Shown here in pieces: positions 39,204-48,589 of a stretch of DNA of 64,000 bases. Within the stretch, counting starts at the first letter, position 1. Every line of letters begins with the position of its first letter. Source of the DNA: Klebsiella oxytoca NBRC 105695 (lineage in GTDB: Bacteria > Pseudomonadota > Gammaproteobacteria > Enterobacterales > Enterobacteriaceae); assembly GCF_001598695.1 (NCBI RefSeq), contig NZ_BCZK01000006.1, positions 124,001 to 188,000 of the forward strand, written 5' to 3'. The position numbers and the translations under genes are program-made. The notes under the pieces are model-generated. The model was not told the DNA's origin, did not search any database, and saw nothing but the letters and a program-made list of their open reading frames with translations.

Positions 39204-40469
39204 ATGGCTATTACCTGTACCTGTGAAACTTTACCTGCCGACCCAAAAGCGGCCATCCGCCAGATCAAGCAAGAGCTGCGGGCGCAAATTGGCGACGTGC
39301 AGGCGGTGTTCGATCGTCTGACGGCGCGAATCGCTGCGCGTGTGGAAGAGATTGATGCCCTTAAAACCAGCGGACAGGACGTCTGGCCGACGATCCCGTT
39401 CGCCGATATTGCCCGGGATCGGGTCACGCAAGCCCAGCGCGAGCTCATCAAGCGTCGCGGCTGCGTGGTGATCAAGGGCCATTTTCCCCGCGAACAGGCG
39501 CTGGGATGGGATAACTCGATGCTCGCGTATCTGGACCGCAACCATTTCGATGAGGTCTACAAAGGCCCCGGCGATACTTTTTTCGGTTCACTGGAAGCGT
39601 CGCGCCCGGAAATCTATCCGATTTACTGGTCCCAGGCGCAGATGCAGGCGCGCCAGAGCGATGAAATGGCCGCCGCGCAGTCATTTCTTAACCGCTTGTG
39701 GACGTTTAACCACGACGGCAAGCAGTGGTTTAACCCGGATATCAGCGTTATTTACCCGGACCGTATTCGCCGCCGCCCGCCGGGAACCACCTCGAAAGGT
39801 CTGGGCGCGCATACCGATTCCGGCGCCCTGGAACGTTGGCTGCTACCGGCCTATCAGAAAGTGTTTGCCGACGTGTTTAACGGCAATGTTGATGCTTACG
39901 ACCCGTGGGACGCGGCGCACCGTACTGACGTCGAAGAGTACACGGTCGACAATACCACCAAATGCTCGGTATTCCGTACCTTCCAGGGCTGGACCGCGCT
40001 CTCCGATATGATCCCCGATCAGGGCCTGCTGCACGTCGTGCCGATCCCGGAAGCTATGGCTTACGTACTGCTGCGTCCGCTGCTCGACGATGTGCCGGAG
40101 GATGAACTGTGCGGCGTCGCGCCGGGCAAGGTATTGCCGATTTCGGAAAAATGGCACCCGCTGCTGATCAAAGCCTTAAGTTCTATTCCGGCGCTCAATG
40201 CGGGCGATTCGGTATGGTGGCACTGCGACGTCATCCACTCAGTCGCGCCGGTGGAAAATCAGCAAGGCTGGGGCAACGTCATGTATATTCCCGCCGCGCC
40301 GATGTGTGAGAAAAACCTCGCCTACGCGCAGAAGGTTAAAGCCGCGCTGGCGCGCGGCGCTTCGCCGGGAGATTTCCCGCGTGAAGATTATGAAACCGAC
40401 TGGGAAGGCCGCTTCACGCTGGAGGATTTAAATGTCCACGGCAAGCGGGCGCTGGGGATGGCGGATTAA
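39204..40469 (+). CDS. ybiU: DUF1479 protein YbiU
   Basis: The 421-residue protein matches E. coli YbiU in length. The DUF1479 (Gig2) family has a double-stranded beta-helix fold like non-haem iron dioxygenases; a possible metal triad is LGAHTDSGALERW (His and Asp) and CDVIHSVAP (His). Function is not known. It carries the same operator as pflE and ybiV. Its stop overlaps that of the convergent LacI gene by 4 bp. Confidence 0.93.
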   Translation: MAITCTCETLPADPKAAIRQIKQELRAQIGDVQAVFDRLTARIAARVEEIDALKTSGQDVWPTIPFADIARDRVTQAQRELIKRRGCVVIKGHFPREQALGWDNSMLAYLDRNHFDEVYKGPGDTFFGSLEASRPEIYPIYWSQAQMQARQSDEMAAAQSFLNRLWTFNHDGKQWFNPDISVIYPDRIRRRPPGTTSKGLGAHTDSGALERWLLPAYQKVFADVFNGNVDAYDPWDAAHRTDVEEYTVDNTTKCSVFRTFQGWTALSDMIPDQGLLHVVPIPEAMAYVLLRPLLDDVPEDELCGVAPGKVLPISEKWHPLLIKALSSIPALNAGDSVWWHCDVIHSVAPVENQQGWGNVMYIPAAPMCEKNLAYAQKVKAALARGASPGDFPREDYETDWEGRFTLEDLNVHGKRALGMAD

Positions 40470-41539
40470 TCGTCGTATAACCCCTTAGGCTCAACGGCGG
40501 TGCGGCGGTTACCGGCACGTATCCGCCGCACCGAATCACGTACCGCCAGCGTACCATGCAATAATAGTGAGCCGTGCGGCGCATCGGGACGAATCAGCCT
40601 CTGCTGCAACAAATGTACTGCTTCAACGCCTAATTCATCGCGCGGGACGTGGACAGCGGTTAACGGCACATCCTGAATCGCCGCCAGGTTAAAGCCGTCG
40701 ATACTCATGATAGAAATATCCTGCGGCACGCGTAATCCGCGCTTCTGCAGAGCAGCGATCGTCCCTGCCGCCATAAAATCACCGCCTACCAGAAACGCCG
40801 TTGGCAGCGGGCCATCACAGCGCTGATCCAGCCACTCGCCCACTTTTGTCTCAGTATCCCGGGCGCTGAAATTGGCGACGTCGATTAAATCCATGCTATC
40901 GACAAAGCGCAGATTCCGCGCACGCCACGCCTGCTTAATCCCCAGTAAACGCAGTTCCATGGTATAGCGGCGCAGACACATCACGTTCATGATCGCCTGG
41001 TGCCCCATCTCAAACAGATAGCGGGCGGCGAATTGACCGATCAGTCGATGATCCGGCGCGACGGAAGGGAGGCGCATTCCGGCGTCGTGGCAGTTAATCA
41101 TCACGCAGGGTTTAGCCAGGTCCGCCGCCAGATCGTGAATATGCGGATCGTCGATTCCCAGTAAAATGGCGGCCTGGGTCGATGTTTCATGCATACGCTG
41201 CAAAAACAAATTGGCATCGCTGTCATTCTCCTCCAGCGCGCAATAGCGCAGATGCACCTCATGGGGCACCAACGCCGAATTGATGCTCTGAATAACGCGA
41301 TAGTAGTAAATATCTGTACGCTCATCGAACGCCCGCTGAGGGGCAAAGACCACCAGATTATTGAGCAGCATTCTCCCGGCGGCGATACCGTCCATGACGC
41401 CAAGCTCGCGAGCGCACTCCAGAACCCTCTGGCGGGCCCTGGCGCTGGTATTCGCTTTCCCTGCCAGCACTCGCGATACCGTACTGACAGAGAGCCCCGT
41501 GCGGCCCGCTATTTCGCTCACTTTTAGCTTTTTATCCAT
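40466..41539 (-). CDS. LacI-family transcriptional regulator
   Basis: The 357-residue repressor has an N-terminal LacI helix-turn-helix (KVSEIAGRTGLSVSTVSRVLAG), a hinge region near residues 50-60 and a periplasmic-binding-protein-like sensor domain with FLVGGDFMAAGTIAALQKRGLRVPQDISIMSIDGF. It is divergent from the transporter and GH31 genes and probably represses them until a sugar is bound. It overlaps the end of ybiU by 4 bp, so read-through from either side could interfere. E. coli lacks it at this place. Confidence 0.9.
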   Translation of the reverse strand: MDKKLKVSEIAGRTGLSVSTVSRVLAGKANTSARARQRVLECARELGVMDGIAAGRMLLNNLVVFAPQRAFDERTDIYYYRVIQSINSALVPHEVHLRYCALEENDSDANLFLQRMHETSTQAAILLGIDDPHIHDLAADLAKPCVMINCHDAGMRLPSVAPDHRLIGQFAARYLFEMGHQAIMNVMCLRRYTMELRLLGIKQAWRARNLRFVDSMDLIDVANFSARDTETKVGEWLDQRCDGPLPTAFLVGGDFMAAGTIAALQKRGLRVPQDISIMSIDGFNLAAIQDVPLTAVHVPRDELGVEAVHLLQQRLIRPDAPHGSLLLHGTLAVRDSVRRIRAGNRRTAVEPKGLYDD

Positions 41540-41560
41540 TTTGTGATCGCGCTCTAATTT

Positions 41561-41656
41561 GCTGATGAAAAAATTTTCATATTCAGAATATGAATATTTT
41601 TAAGGGAATTGCCCGCTTCTTACTGCGATCGCGATCGGCTCATGAAAAAATTTGCA
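41561..41656. promoter_or_regulatory. Operator region between the LacI gene and its transporter
   Basis: GCTGATGAAAAAATTTTCA at 41561-41579 and GCTCATGAAAAAATTTGCA at 41638-41656 are near-identical direct copies 77 bp apart. The first contains the near-palindrome TGAAAA-AA-TTTTCA. A separate 19-bp perfect palindrome TTCATATTC-A-GAATATGAA overlaps it at 41576-41594. A weak CRP-like site TTGTGATCGCGCTCTAATTT is at 41541-41560. Two repressor sites that can form a loop are the simplest reading. Confidence 0.6.
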
Positions 41657-41837
41657 GAATTGCCGCTAGGGTCCACCTCTTTTCTCCCTTAGCCTGAATT
41701 GGTCCACCACAAATCAAATAAGTCAACCAATCGTGGCGGAACAGCAGCATTATCGAACAACGAAACAGAAAATTTTAGCGACCACTCAGGAATCAGGCTG
41801 GTCAATTTTCCCTACTACATGTCTCGTGGAGAGTTCT

Positions 41838-43139
41838 ATGAGCCAAGGTCTCAATAATGATATGGCGGTGAGTAAATCAGGCCGCATAGTAAAAAATCTG
41901 CGCTGGTGGATACTGGTGCTGTTTTTGCTGGGCGTGACCGTGAACTACATTACGCGCAACTCGCTGGGGATTATCGCCCCGGAATTAAAAACCTCGTTGG
42001 GGATTACCACCGAACAGTATTCATGGATAGTCGGCGCATTTCAGCTGGCCTATACCATTTTCCAGCCGCTCTGCGGCTGGCTCATCGACGTAATCGGCCT
42101 CAAGCTCGGCTTTATGATTTGCGCCACTCTGTGGGCCGTCGCCTGCATTGCCCATGCCGGTGCGGGAAGCTGGCTGCACCTGGCGATCCTGCGCTTTTTT
42201 ATGGGCGGCGCTGAGGCTGCGGCGACGCCAGCCAACGCCAAAACGCTGGGTGAGTGGTTTCCAAAATCCGAGCGGCCGATAGCGGCTGGCTGGGCTGGCG
42301 TCGGTTTCTCGGTCGGCGCCATGCTGGCGCCGCCGATTATCTACTTTGCGCACGCCTCGTTCGGCTGGCAGGGCGCCTTCATGTTCACCGGCGCGCTGGC
42401 GCTCTTGTGGGTCGTGCTGTGGTGGGCGTTTTATCATAATCCGGAGAAGCACCCTAACCTCGGGAAAGCTGAGCTGGCGCTGATCCAGCAGGATAATGAA
42501 GCACCGCCGGTCAAACTGCCCTTCTTTACCGCGCTGAAAACCGTATCAAAAAACAAGCGCTTCTACGGTATCGCCATTCCGGCCTTTATGGCGGAACCCG
42601 CCTGGGCGGTGCTGAGCTTCTGGGTACCGCTCTATCTGGCAAAAGAGCACGGAATGGATTTAAAGCAAATCGCTATGTTCGCCTGGCTACCGTTTCTGGC
42701 GGCCGACCTCGGCAGCGTCGCCAGCGGCTATCTGACCAAACTGTATACCCGCTGGTTCGGCTGTTCACGGGTGAACTCGGTGGTCGCCAGCTCCGTGACC
42801 GGCGCCTTCCTGATGATTTCGCTCGCCACCGTGGCGATCACCCGCGATCCCTATATCACCATCGTACTGATTTCAATAGGCGGCTTCGGTCACCAGATTA
42901 TCTCCTGCATGCTCAGCGCGCTGGTGGTGGAGTCGTTCGATAAAGGACAGATGGCGACCGTGAACGGCATGCGCGGATCCGCCGCGTGGATCGCCAGCTT
43001 TCTGTTCTCACTGTTAATTGGGGTCACCGCCGACAAAATCGGCTTCAACCCGCTGTTTATCGCCATGGGGTTCTTTGACCTGATTGGCGCGGTATTCCTG
43101 GTGGCATTTATTGCTGAACGTCGCGCAAAACGCGCCTGA
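41838..43139 (+). CDS. MFS transporter of the anion:cation symporter type (ExuT-like)
   Basis: The 433-residue 12-helix protein resembles the hexuronate carrier ExuT across its length (for example AEPAWAVLSFWVPLYLAKEHG, QIAMFAWLPFLAADLGSVASGY and GGFGHQIISCMLSAL). That suggests an acidic sugar or similar substrate, but a neutral sugar cannot be excluded. I chose ATG 41838 because GGAG lies 6 bases upstream; the open frame starts at 41733 but has no membrane segment there. The GH31 gene follows by 15 bp in the same transcript. Confidence 0.88.
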   Translation: MSQGLNNDMAVSKSGRIVKNLRWWILVLFLLGVTVNYITRNSLGIIAPELKTSLGITTEQYSWIVGAFQLAYTIFQPLCGWLIDVIGLKLGFMICATLWAVACIAHAGAGSWLHLAILRFFMGGAEAAATPANAKTLGEWFPKSERPIAAGWAGVGFSVGAMLAPPIIYFAHASFGWQGAFMFTGALALLWVVLWWAFYHNPEKHPNLGKAELALIQQDNEAPPVKLPFFTALKTVSKNKRFYGIAIPAFMAEPAWAVLSFWVPLYLAKEHGMDLKQIAMFAWLPFLAADLGSVASGYLTKLYTRWFGCSRVNSVVASSVTGAFLMISLATVAITRDPYITIVLISIGGFGHQIISCMLSALVVESFDKGQMATVNGMRGSAAWIASFLFSLLIGVTADKIGFNPLFIAMGFFDLIGAVFLVAFIAERRAKRA

Positions 43140-43154
43140 GAGTGGATGTAAAAA

Positions 43155-45518
43155 ATGAAGACTTTGAAAAACTGGACTTTACGCCAACGGCTGGAGCACC
43201 ACGTTGAGCTGACCGTCGACGGCCAACACACCCTGTGTCTGTACGTTCTGGAAGAGAATATATTCCGCGTGCTGCTGAAACGGCACGGTCAGCTGGCGGT
43301 GGATCGCACCTGGAGTATCGCTCCCGGACAGGATGTACCGTGGGAAGGCCGTCCGCGCGAAGAGCTAAGCGGCTTTAGCCTCCCCGCCTGGCAGCTCACG
43401 GAACAGGAAGGCACCCTCTGTATCGCCACCGAACAGCTGCGCGTTATCGTCCACCAGCCGCTGTGGCTGGAATGGAGCTATCGCGATGAAGCCGGCGAGT
43501 GGCAGCCGCTGGCGAACGACCGCCCGACCAGCGCCTATCTGGCGAATGCGCACGGCGACGGCGTTGCTCACTACCTGAGCCGACGTAAAGATGAGCGCTT
43601 CTACGGTCTGGGTGAGAAGGCGGGCGATCTGCAGCGTACCGGCAAACGCTATGAGATGCGTAACCTCGACGCGATGGGGTATAACGCGGTGAGCACCGAC
43701 CCGCTGTATAAACATATTCCATTTACCATCGCGCAGCGTAGCGATGTCAGCTACGGCCTGTTTTACGACAACCTGAGCAGCTGCTGGCTGGATCTCGGTA
43801 ACGAAATCGATAATTACCATACCGCCTATCGCCGCTGGCAGGCGGAAGCTGGCGACATCGATTACTATCTGTTCACCGGCAAGCGCGTACTGGATATCAC
43901 TAAAGCCTTCGTTCGCCTGACCGGTAAAACGCTGTTTGGGCCAAAATGGAGCCTCGGCTATAGCGGTTCGACGATGCATTACACCGACGCGCCGGATGCG
44001 CAAAACCAGCTGATGAACTTTATCCGTCTGTGCGATGAACACGCCATTCCGTGCGATTCGTTTCAGCTCTCATCCGGCTATACCTCGATTAATGGCAAAC
44101 GCTACGTCTTTAACTGGAACTACGATAAAGTGCCGCAGCCGAAGGTGATGAGCCAGGCCTTCCACGATGCCGGGCTGAAGCTCGCCGCCAATATTAAGCC
44201 CTGCCTGCTGCAGGACCATCCGCGCTATAACGAAGTGGCGGAACGCGGGCTATTTATTCGTGATTCACAGGCCGATGCCCCCGAGCGCTCCAGCTTCTGG
44301 GACGACGAAGGGTCGCACCTCGACTTTACCAACCCGCAGACCGTCGCCTGGTGGCAGGAAGGCGTGACAACCCAGCTGCTGGAGATGGGTATCGACTCCA
44401 CGTGGAACGATAATAACGAGTATGAAGTGTGGGACGGCGAAGCCCGCTGTTATGGGTTTGGCCAGGAGATTGCCATTAAACATATTCGCCCGGTCATGCC
44501 GCTGCTGATGATGCGCGCGTCGCTGGAGGCTCAGCAGCGCTTTGCGCCGCACAAACGTCCGTATCTTATCTCTCGTTCCGGCTGCGCCGGGATGCAGCGC
44601 TATGTTCAGACCTGGAGCGGTGATAACCGTACTAACTGGGACACGCTGCGCTACAACACCCGGATGGGGCTGGGAATGAGCCTCTCCGGACTGTTCAACG
44701 TCGGCCACGATGTTGGCGGCTTCTCTGGCGATAAACCGGACCCGGAACTGTTCGTTCGCTGGGTGCAAAACGGCGTTATGCATCCGCGCTTTACCATTCA
44801 CTCATGGAATGACGACCAGACGGTTAATGAAGCGTGGATGTATCCGGAAATCACGCCGGCCATCCGTGCGGCCATTGAGCTGCGCTATCGTCTGCTGCCG
44901 TACCTCTATACCCTGCTCTGGCAGGCTCACGCCGACGATGAACCGATGCTGCGCCCGACCTTCCTCGATCACGAGCACGATCCGCAGACGTTTGCCGAAT
45001 GCGACGACTTCCTGTTGGGTCGCGATCTGCTGGTCGCCAGCGTCGTCGAGCCCGGTGAGCGTCAGCGCCGCGTCTGGCTGCCGGCTAATCAGGACGGCTG
45101 GTACGACTTTGATAGCCACCAGTGGTTCGCCGGCGGGCAGTGGATAGTCCTTGATGCGCCGCTGGAAAAGCTGCCGCTGCTGGTTCGTGCCGGAGCAGGC
45201 CTGCCGCTCAGCGAACGCATCCGTCACGTTGATGCGCAAAAAGACGATCGTCGTGAGCTGAAACTGTTCCCGCTGAAAGGCGTGGGAACCCGCCGCGGCC
45301 TGCTGTTTGAGGATGATGGCGAAAGCTGGGGTTACCAGAATGGCCATGCGCTGTGGGTAGAGTGGGAAATGGTTTGCGATAGCGCCAGCATCAATCTGAA
45401 GGTCAACGCGCGCGGCGATTATCGACCGGCGTGGAAAGCGTTGAAGGTGTCGTTACCGGCAGGGGAAACCCGCAGGCTGCTGGTGAATGGCGAAGAAAAG
45501 AGCGAGTGGCGGGTGTAG
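43155..45518 (+). CDS. Glycoside hydrolase family 31 (alpha-glucosidase or alpha-xylosidase type)
   Basis: The 787-residue cytosolic enzyme has the GH31 N-terminal beta-sandwich domain, a TIM barrel and a C-terminal beta domain. The nucleophile is Asp419 in STWNDNNEYE and the acid/base is Asp490 in WSGDNRTNW. The WNDNNE form is that of alpha-glucosidases; YicI-type alpha-xylosidases have a different motif. No signal peptide is seen, so the substrate is brought in by the adjacent ExuT-like carrier. The exact sugar is unknown. Confidence 0.9.
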   Translation: MKTLKNWTLRQRLEHHVELTVDGQHTLCLYVLEENIFRVLLKRHGQLAVDRTWSIAPGQDVPWEGRPREELSGFSLPAWQLTEQEGTLCIATEQLRVIVHQPLWLEWSYRDEAGEWQPLANDRPTSAYLANAHGDGVAHYLSRRKDERFYGLGEKAGDLQRTGKRYEMRNLDAMGYNAVSTDPLYKHIPFTIAQRSDVSYGLFYDNLSSCWLDLGNEIDNYHTAYRRWQAEAGDIDYYLFTGKRVLDITKAFVRLTGKTLFGPKWSLGYSGSTMHYTDAPDAQNQLMNFIRLCDEHAIPCDSFQLSSGYTSINGKRYVFNWNYDKVPQPKVMSQAFHDAGLKLAANIKPCLLQDHPRYNEVAERGLFIRDSQADAPERSSFWDDEGSHLDFTNPQTVAWWQEGVTTQLLEMGIDSTWNDNNEYEVWDGEARCYGFGQEIAIKHIRPVMPLLMMRASLEAQQRFAPHKRPYLISRSGCAGMQRYVQTWSGDNRTNWDTLRYNTRMGLGMSLSGLFNVGHDVGGFSGDKPDPELFVRWVQNGVMHPRFTIHSWNDDQTVNEAWMYPEITPAIRAAIELRYRLLPYLYTLLWQAHADDEPMLRPTFLDHEHDPQTFAECDDFLLGRDLLVASVVEPGERQRRVWLPANQDGWYDFDSHQWFAGGQWIVLDAPLEKLPLLVRAGAGLPLSERIRHVDAQKDDRRELKLFPLKGVGTRRGLLFEDDGESWGYQNGHALWVEWEMVCDSASINLKVNARGDYRPAWKALKVSLPAGETRRLLVNGEEKSEWRV

Positions 45519-45534
45519 TGCGGATAAGGCGCTG

Positions 45535-45787
45535 CATCGCCTCCGGGGAATTCAGCCGCTCTGTTCTCTACAAGGGGTATTCTGCACGCTGCTCCCGGGG
45601 GCGGCGCTTAACGCGCCTTGCCCGGGCTACAGGTTCATCGCCGTCTGCAGTGTGGTAGCCCGGACAGATGCGCAGCATCGCCTCCGGGAATTCAGCTGCT
45701 CTGTTCTCTACAAGGGGTATTCTGCACGCTGCTCCCGGGGGCGGCGCTCAACGTGCCTTGCCCGGGCTACAGGTTCATCGCCGTCTG
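45535..45787. repeat. Tandem duplication of a REP-containing unit
   Basis: A 112-113-bp block beginning CATCGCCTCCGGG occurs at 45535-45647 and again at 45676-45787 (141-bp period) with only about five differences. Each copy contains CTGTTCTCTACAAGGGGTAT and a REP palindrome (CCCGGGGGCGGCGCT, then GCGCCTTGCCCGGG or the like). A third partial REP, CCGGACAAGGCGCG to CGCAATCCGGG, follows before 45835. These repeats fill the 327-bp gap between the convergent GH31 and ybiT genes. Confidence 0.9.
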
Positions 45788-45845
45788 TGGGAGATACCCG
45801 GACAAGGCGCGCCAGCGCCGCAATCCGGGACAAACAACAGGAAAA

Positions 45846-47438
45846 TTATTCGATACCTTTGCTGCGCAGATAATCTTCGTAGTTACCGGTGAAGTCCACA
45901 ACGCGCTCCGGCGTAATTTCAATCACTCGGGTCGCCAGCGAGCTTACAAACTCACGGTCGTGGGAAACGAAAATCAGCGTGCCCTGATACATCTCCAGCG
46001 CCATGTTCAGCGATTCGATCGATTCCATATCCAGGTGGTTGGTGGGTTCATCCATCACCAGAATATTCGGTTTTTGCATCATCAGCTTACCGAAAAGCAT
46101 ACGGCCTTTTTCGCCCCCGGAGAGTACTTTCGCCGGCTTCTTGATATCGTCCTGGCTGAACAGCAGTCGACCAAGGATGCTGCGCACCGCCTGCTCATCG
46201 TCGCTTTCCTGTTTCCACTGGCTCATCCACTCAAATACCGTCAGATCGTTTTCAAATTCATATTCATGATCCTGCGCGTAGTAGCCAATCTGCGCATTCT
46301 CAGACCATTTAACGGTACCGTTGTCCGGCGCCAGATCGCCGACCAGGGTTTTCAGCATCGTGGATTTACCCACGCCGTTGGCGCCCAGAATGGCAACCTT
46401 CTCTCCCACTTCCAGCAGCAGGTTGAAGTTTTTAAACAGCGGGCCGTTATCAAAACCTTTAGCCAGCGCTTCCACTTCCAGGGCGTTACGGAACAGCTTC
46501 TTATCCTGCTCAAAGCGAATGAACGGGTTCTGGCGGCTGGACGCTTTCACTTCGTCCAGCTTGATTTTGTCAATCTGACGGGCGCGCGAGGTCGCCTGGC
46601 GAGATTTAGAGGCGTTAGCGCTAAAACGGCTGACGAAAGATTGCAGGTCGGCGATCTGCGCTTTTTTCTTGGCGTTGTCAGCCAGCAGACGTTCGCGCGC
46701 CTGGGTCGCCGCGGTCATGTATTCATCGTAGTTGCCAGGATAAACGCGCAGTTCGCCGTAATCCAGATCCGCCATGTGGGTACAGACCATATTCAGGAAG
46801 TGACGGTCGTGCGAAATGATGATCATGGTGCTATCGCGGTCGTTGAGCGTCTGCTCCAGCCAGCGGATGGTGTCGATGTCCAGGTTGTTCGTCGGTTCGT
46901 CGAGCAGCAGAATGTCCGGATTAGAGAACAGCGCCTGCGCCAGCAGCACGCGCAGCTTCCAGCCGGGAGCGACTTCGCTCATCGGACCGTAATGCTGTTC
47001 AACCGGGATCCCCACGCCGAGCAGCAGCTCGCCGGCGCGCGCCTCAGCGGAATAGCCGTCCATCTCGCCATACAGCACTTCAAGGTCAGCCACTTTGTAG
47101 CCGTCCTCTTCGCTCATCTCCGCCAAGGAGTAGATGCGATCGCGCTCCTGCTTCACTTCCCACAGCTCGCCGTGGCCCATAATCACCGTATCCAGCACGC
47201 TGAACTCTTCAAACGCAAACTGATCCTGGCGCAGCTTACCGATACGCTCGTTCGGATCGAGGGAGACGTTGCCCAGCGTCGGCTCAAGATCGCCGCCGAG
47301 GATCTTCATAAAGGTCGATTTGCCGCTACCGTTGGCGCCAATCAGGCCGTAACGGTTGCCGCCGCCAAATTTGACGGAAATGTTTTCGAACAGCGGCTTA
47401 CTGCCGAACTGCATGGTGACGTTGCTGGATACTAGCAC
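45846..47438 (-). CDS. ybiT: ABC-F protein YbiT
   Basis: The 530-residue soluble ATPase has two ABC domains ([10 protein letters not shown] and [10 protein letters not shown]) joined by the charged P-site tRNA interaction linker around residues 240-320. It belongs to the ABC-F group, which binds ribosomes rather than membranes. Signature motifs and [12 protein letters not shown] and [12 protein letters not shown] are intact. The E. coli homologue has no fixed role but other ABC-F proteins rescue or set stalled ribosomes. Length equals E. coli YbiT. Confidence 0.96.
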   Translation of the reverse strand: MLVSSNVTMQFGSKPLFENISVKFGGGNRYGLIGANGSGKSTFMKILGGDLEPTLGNVSLDPNERIGKLRQDQFAFEEFSVLDTVIMGHGELWEVKQERDRIYSLAEMSEEDGYKVADLEVLYGEMDGYSAEARAGELLLGVGIPVEQHYGPMSEVAPGWKLRVLLAQALFSNPDILLLDEPTNNLDIDTIRWLEQTLNDRDSTMIIISHDRHFLNMVCTHMADLDYGELRVYPGNYDEYMTAATQARERLLADNAKKKAQIADLQSFVSRFSANASKSRQATSRARQIDKIKLDEVKASSRQNPFIRFEQDKKLFRNALEVEALAKGFDNGPLFKNFNLLLEVGEKVAILGANGVGKSTMLKTLVGDLAPDNGTVKWSENAQIGYYAQDHEYEFENDLTVFEWMSQWKQESDDEQAVRSILGRLLFSQDDIKKPAKVLSGGEKGRMLFGKLMMQKPNILVMDEPTNHLDMESIESLNMALEMYQGTLIFVSHDREFVSSLATRVIEITPERVVDFTGNYEDYLRSKGIE

Positions 47439-47616
47439 GGGGTTATCCTGAAAATAGAGAATGAGAAGTGTGATGAACCAGACATTATGCCAGCAAATGC
47501 TTCACTTTTCACGGGCCGTTATAAAATCATCACTGCCGCCTGTGTTAGGGTCGTTGTCACCTTGCGCGGTTATACTACTCAGTGCGTAATTTTTTACCCT
47601 AATCTGGAAGGAACCT

Positions 47617-48399
47617 ATGACCACAATCTCCCGCCATCCGGCCTTCTTATCGCTGCAGGGCGGTATCAACTTTCGTGACCTGGGCGGCCAGCGTACCGCC
47701 GACGGCCGCCGCGTGCGGTCGGGGAAGCTTTTCCGCTCCGGCTCGCTGCATATGATGACGACCGCTGACTTAACCCACCTGGACGCTATCCCGCTCAGCC
47801 GGGTGATAGATTATCGCGATCCGGGAGAAGTGCATCGCAGCCCCGATAAGCTGAACGAAACGGCCCACTATCTCAACGCCCCGGCGAATCCGCACGTTCG
47901 CGACGTCAACGCTAAAGTCACCGAGCTCAGCGCCGCCACGCTCAACGCCCTTAACGGCGAGCAGTTTATGCTGGAGCTCTATCGCCAGTTGCCGTTCAAC
48001 AACGCCGCTTATCGCCAGCTGGCCGGTTGGCTGATGGAACCCTTCGACGGCGCGCTGCTGCAGCACTGCGCGGTGGGCAAAGACCGCACCGGCGTTGGCT
48101 GCGCATTGACGCTGTTCGCCCTCGGCTGCGATCGCCATACGGTGATGGAAGAGTACCTGCTGACCCAGGGCATGCTGACTGAGGTCGAGAATTTCATGCT
48201 CGATTCCCTCGGCGATGAACTGACCGCTCGCGGCCGGCAGAACCTGGCGGAAATCATGACGGTTCATGAGTCTTATCTTGCTGCCGCGCTTTCTCAAATC
48301 GACGACCGCTACGCCAGCGTCGATGCCTGGCTGGAGAAAGAGTATCAGCTTACGCCGCAGGCGCGTGAAGCGCTCCAGTCGCGGCTTCTGGAGGGGTAA
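47617..48399 (+). CDS. Tyrosine/serine phosphatase (Y_phosphatase3 / IphP type)
   Basis: The 260-residue protein has the P-loop HC151AVGKDR157TG, the CX5R signature with Cys as nucleophile and Arg for phosphate binding. The N-terminal block GGINFRDLGGQRTADGRRVRSGKLFRSG is typical of this family, which includes protein and phosphoinositide phosphatases. The Lys in the P-loop is characteristic of the lipid-active MptpB-like branch. No signal peptide is seen. It lies between ybiT and ldtB, where E. coli K-12 has no such gene. Confidence 0.9.
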   Translation: MTTISRHPAFLSLQGGINFRDLGGQRTADGRRVRSGKLFRSGSLHMMTTADLTHLDAIPLSRVIDYRDPGEVHRSPDKLNETAHYLNAPANPHVRDVNAKVTELSAATLNALNGEQFMLELYRQLPFNNAAYRQLAGWLMEPFDGALLQHCAVGKDRTGVGCALTLFALGCDRHTVMEEYLLTQGMLTEVENFMLDSLGDELTARGRQNLAEIMTVHESYLAAALSQIDDRYASVDAWLEKEYQLTPQAREALQSRLLEG

Positions 48400-48487
48400 T
48401 CCCCTCCCGTTTTCAGGCGGCAGGGCCAGCGTTGACGGGCTACACTCTCGGTCACAGGAAAAAAATGTGATTTCGTACACATCTCAT

Positions 48488-48516
48488 TTACCTGTTTGGC
48501 GGAAAGCACATATAAT
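48488..48516 (+). promoter_or_regulatory. Putative ldtB promoter
   Basis: A perfect -10 TATAAT lies at 48511-48516, with TTACCT (48488-48493) 17 bases upstream as a weak -35. It would start transcription near 48523 and leave a 65-base leader before ldtB. Confidence 0.6.
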
Positions 48517-48589
48517 GCGCTCCCATCGACTCCCTGTTTAAACTGACAAAGGCCTGTGCGGCATTAACATCGCCCACGACATAAAGATT

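Noticed and set aside
45618-47435. A 605-codon open frame on the plus strand opposite ybiT
   Set aside because: ybiT is fully recognised on the other strand. The antisense frame has no family features and its length follows from the high-GC codon pattern of ybiT.
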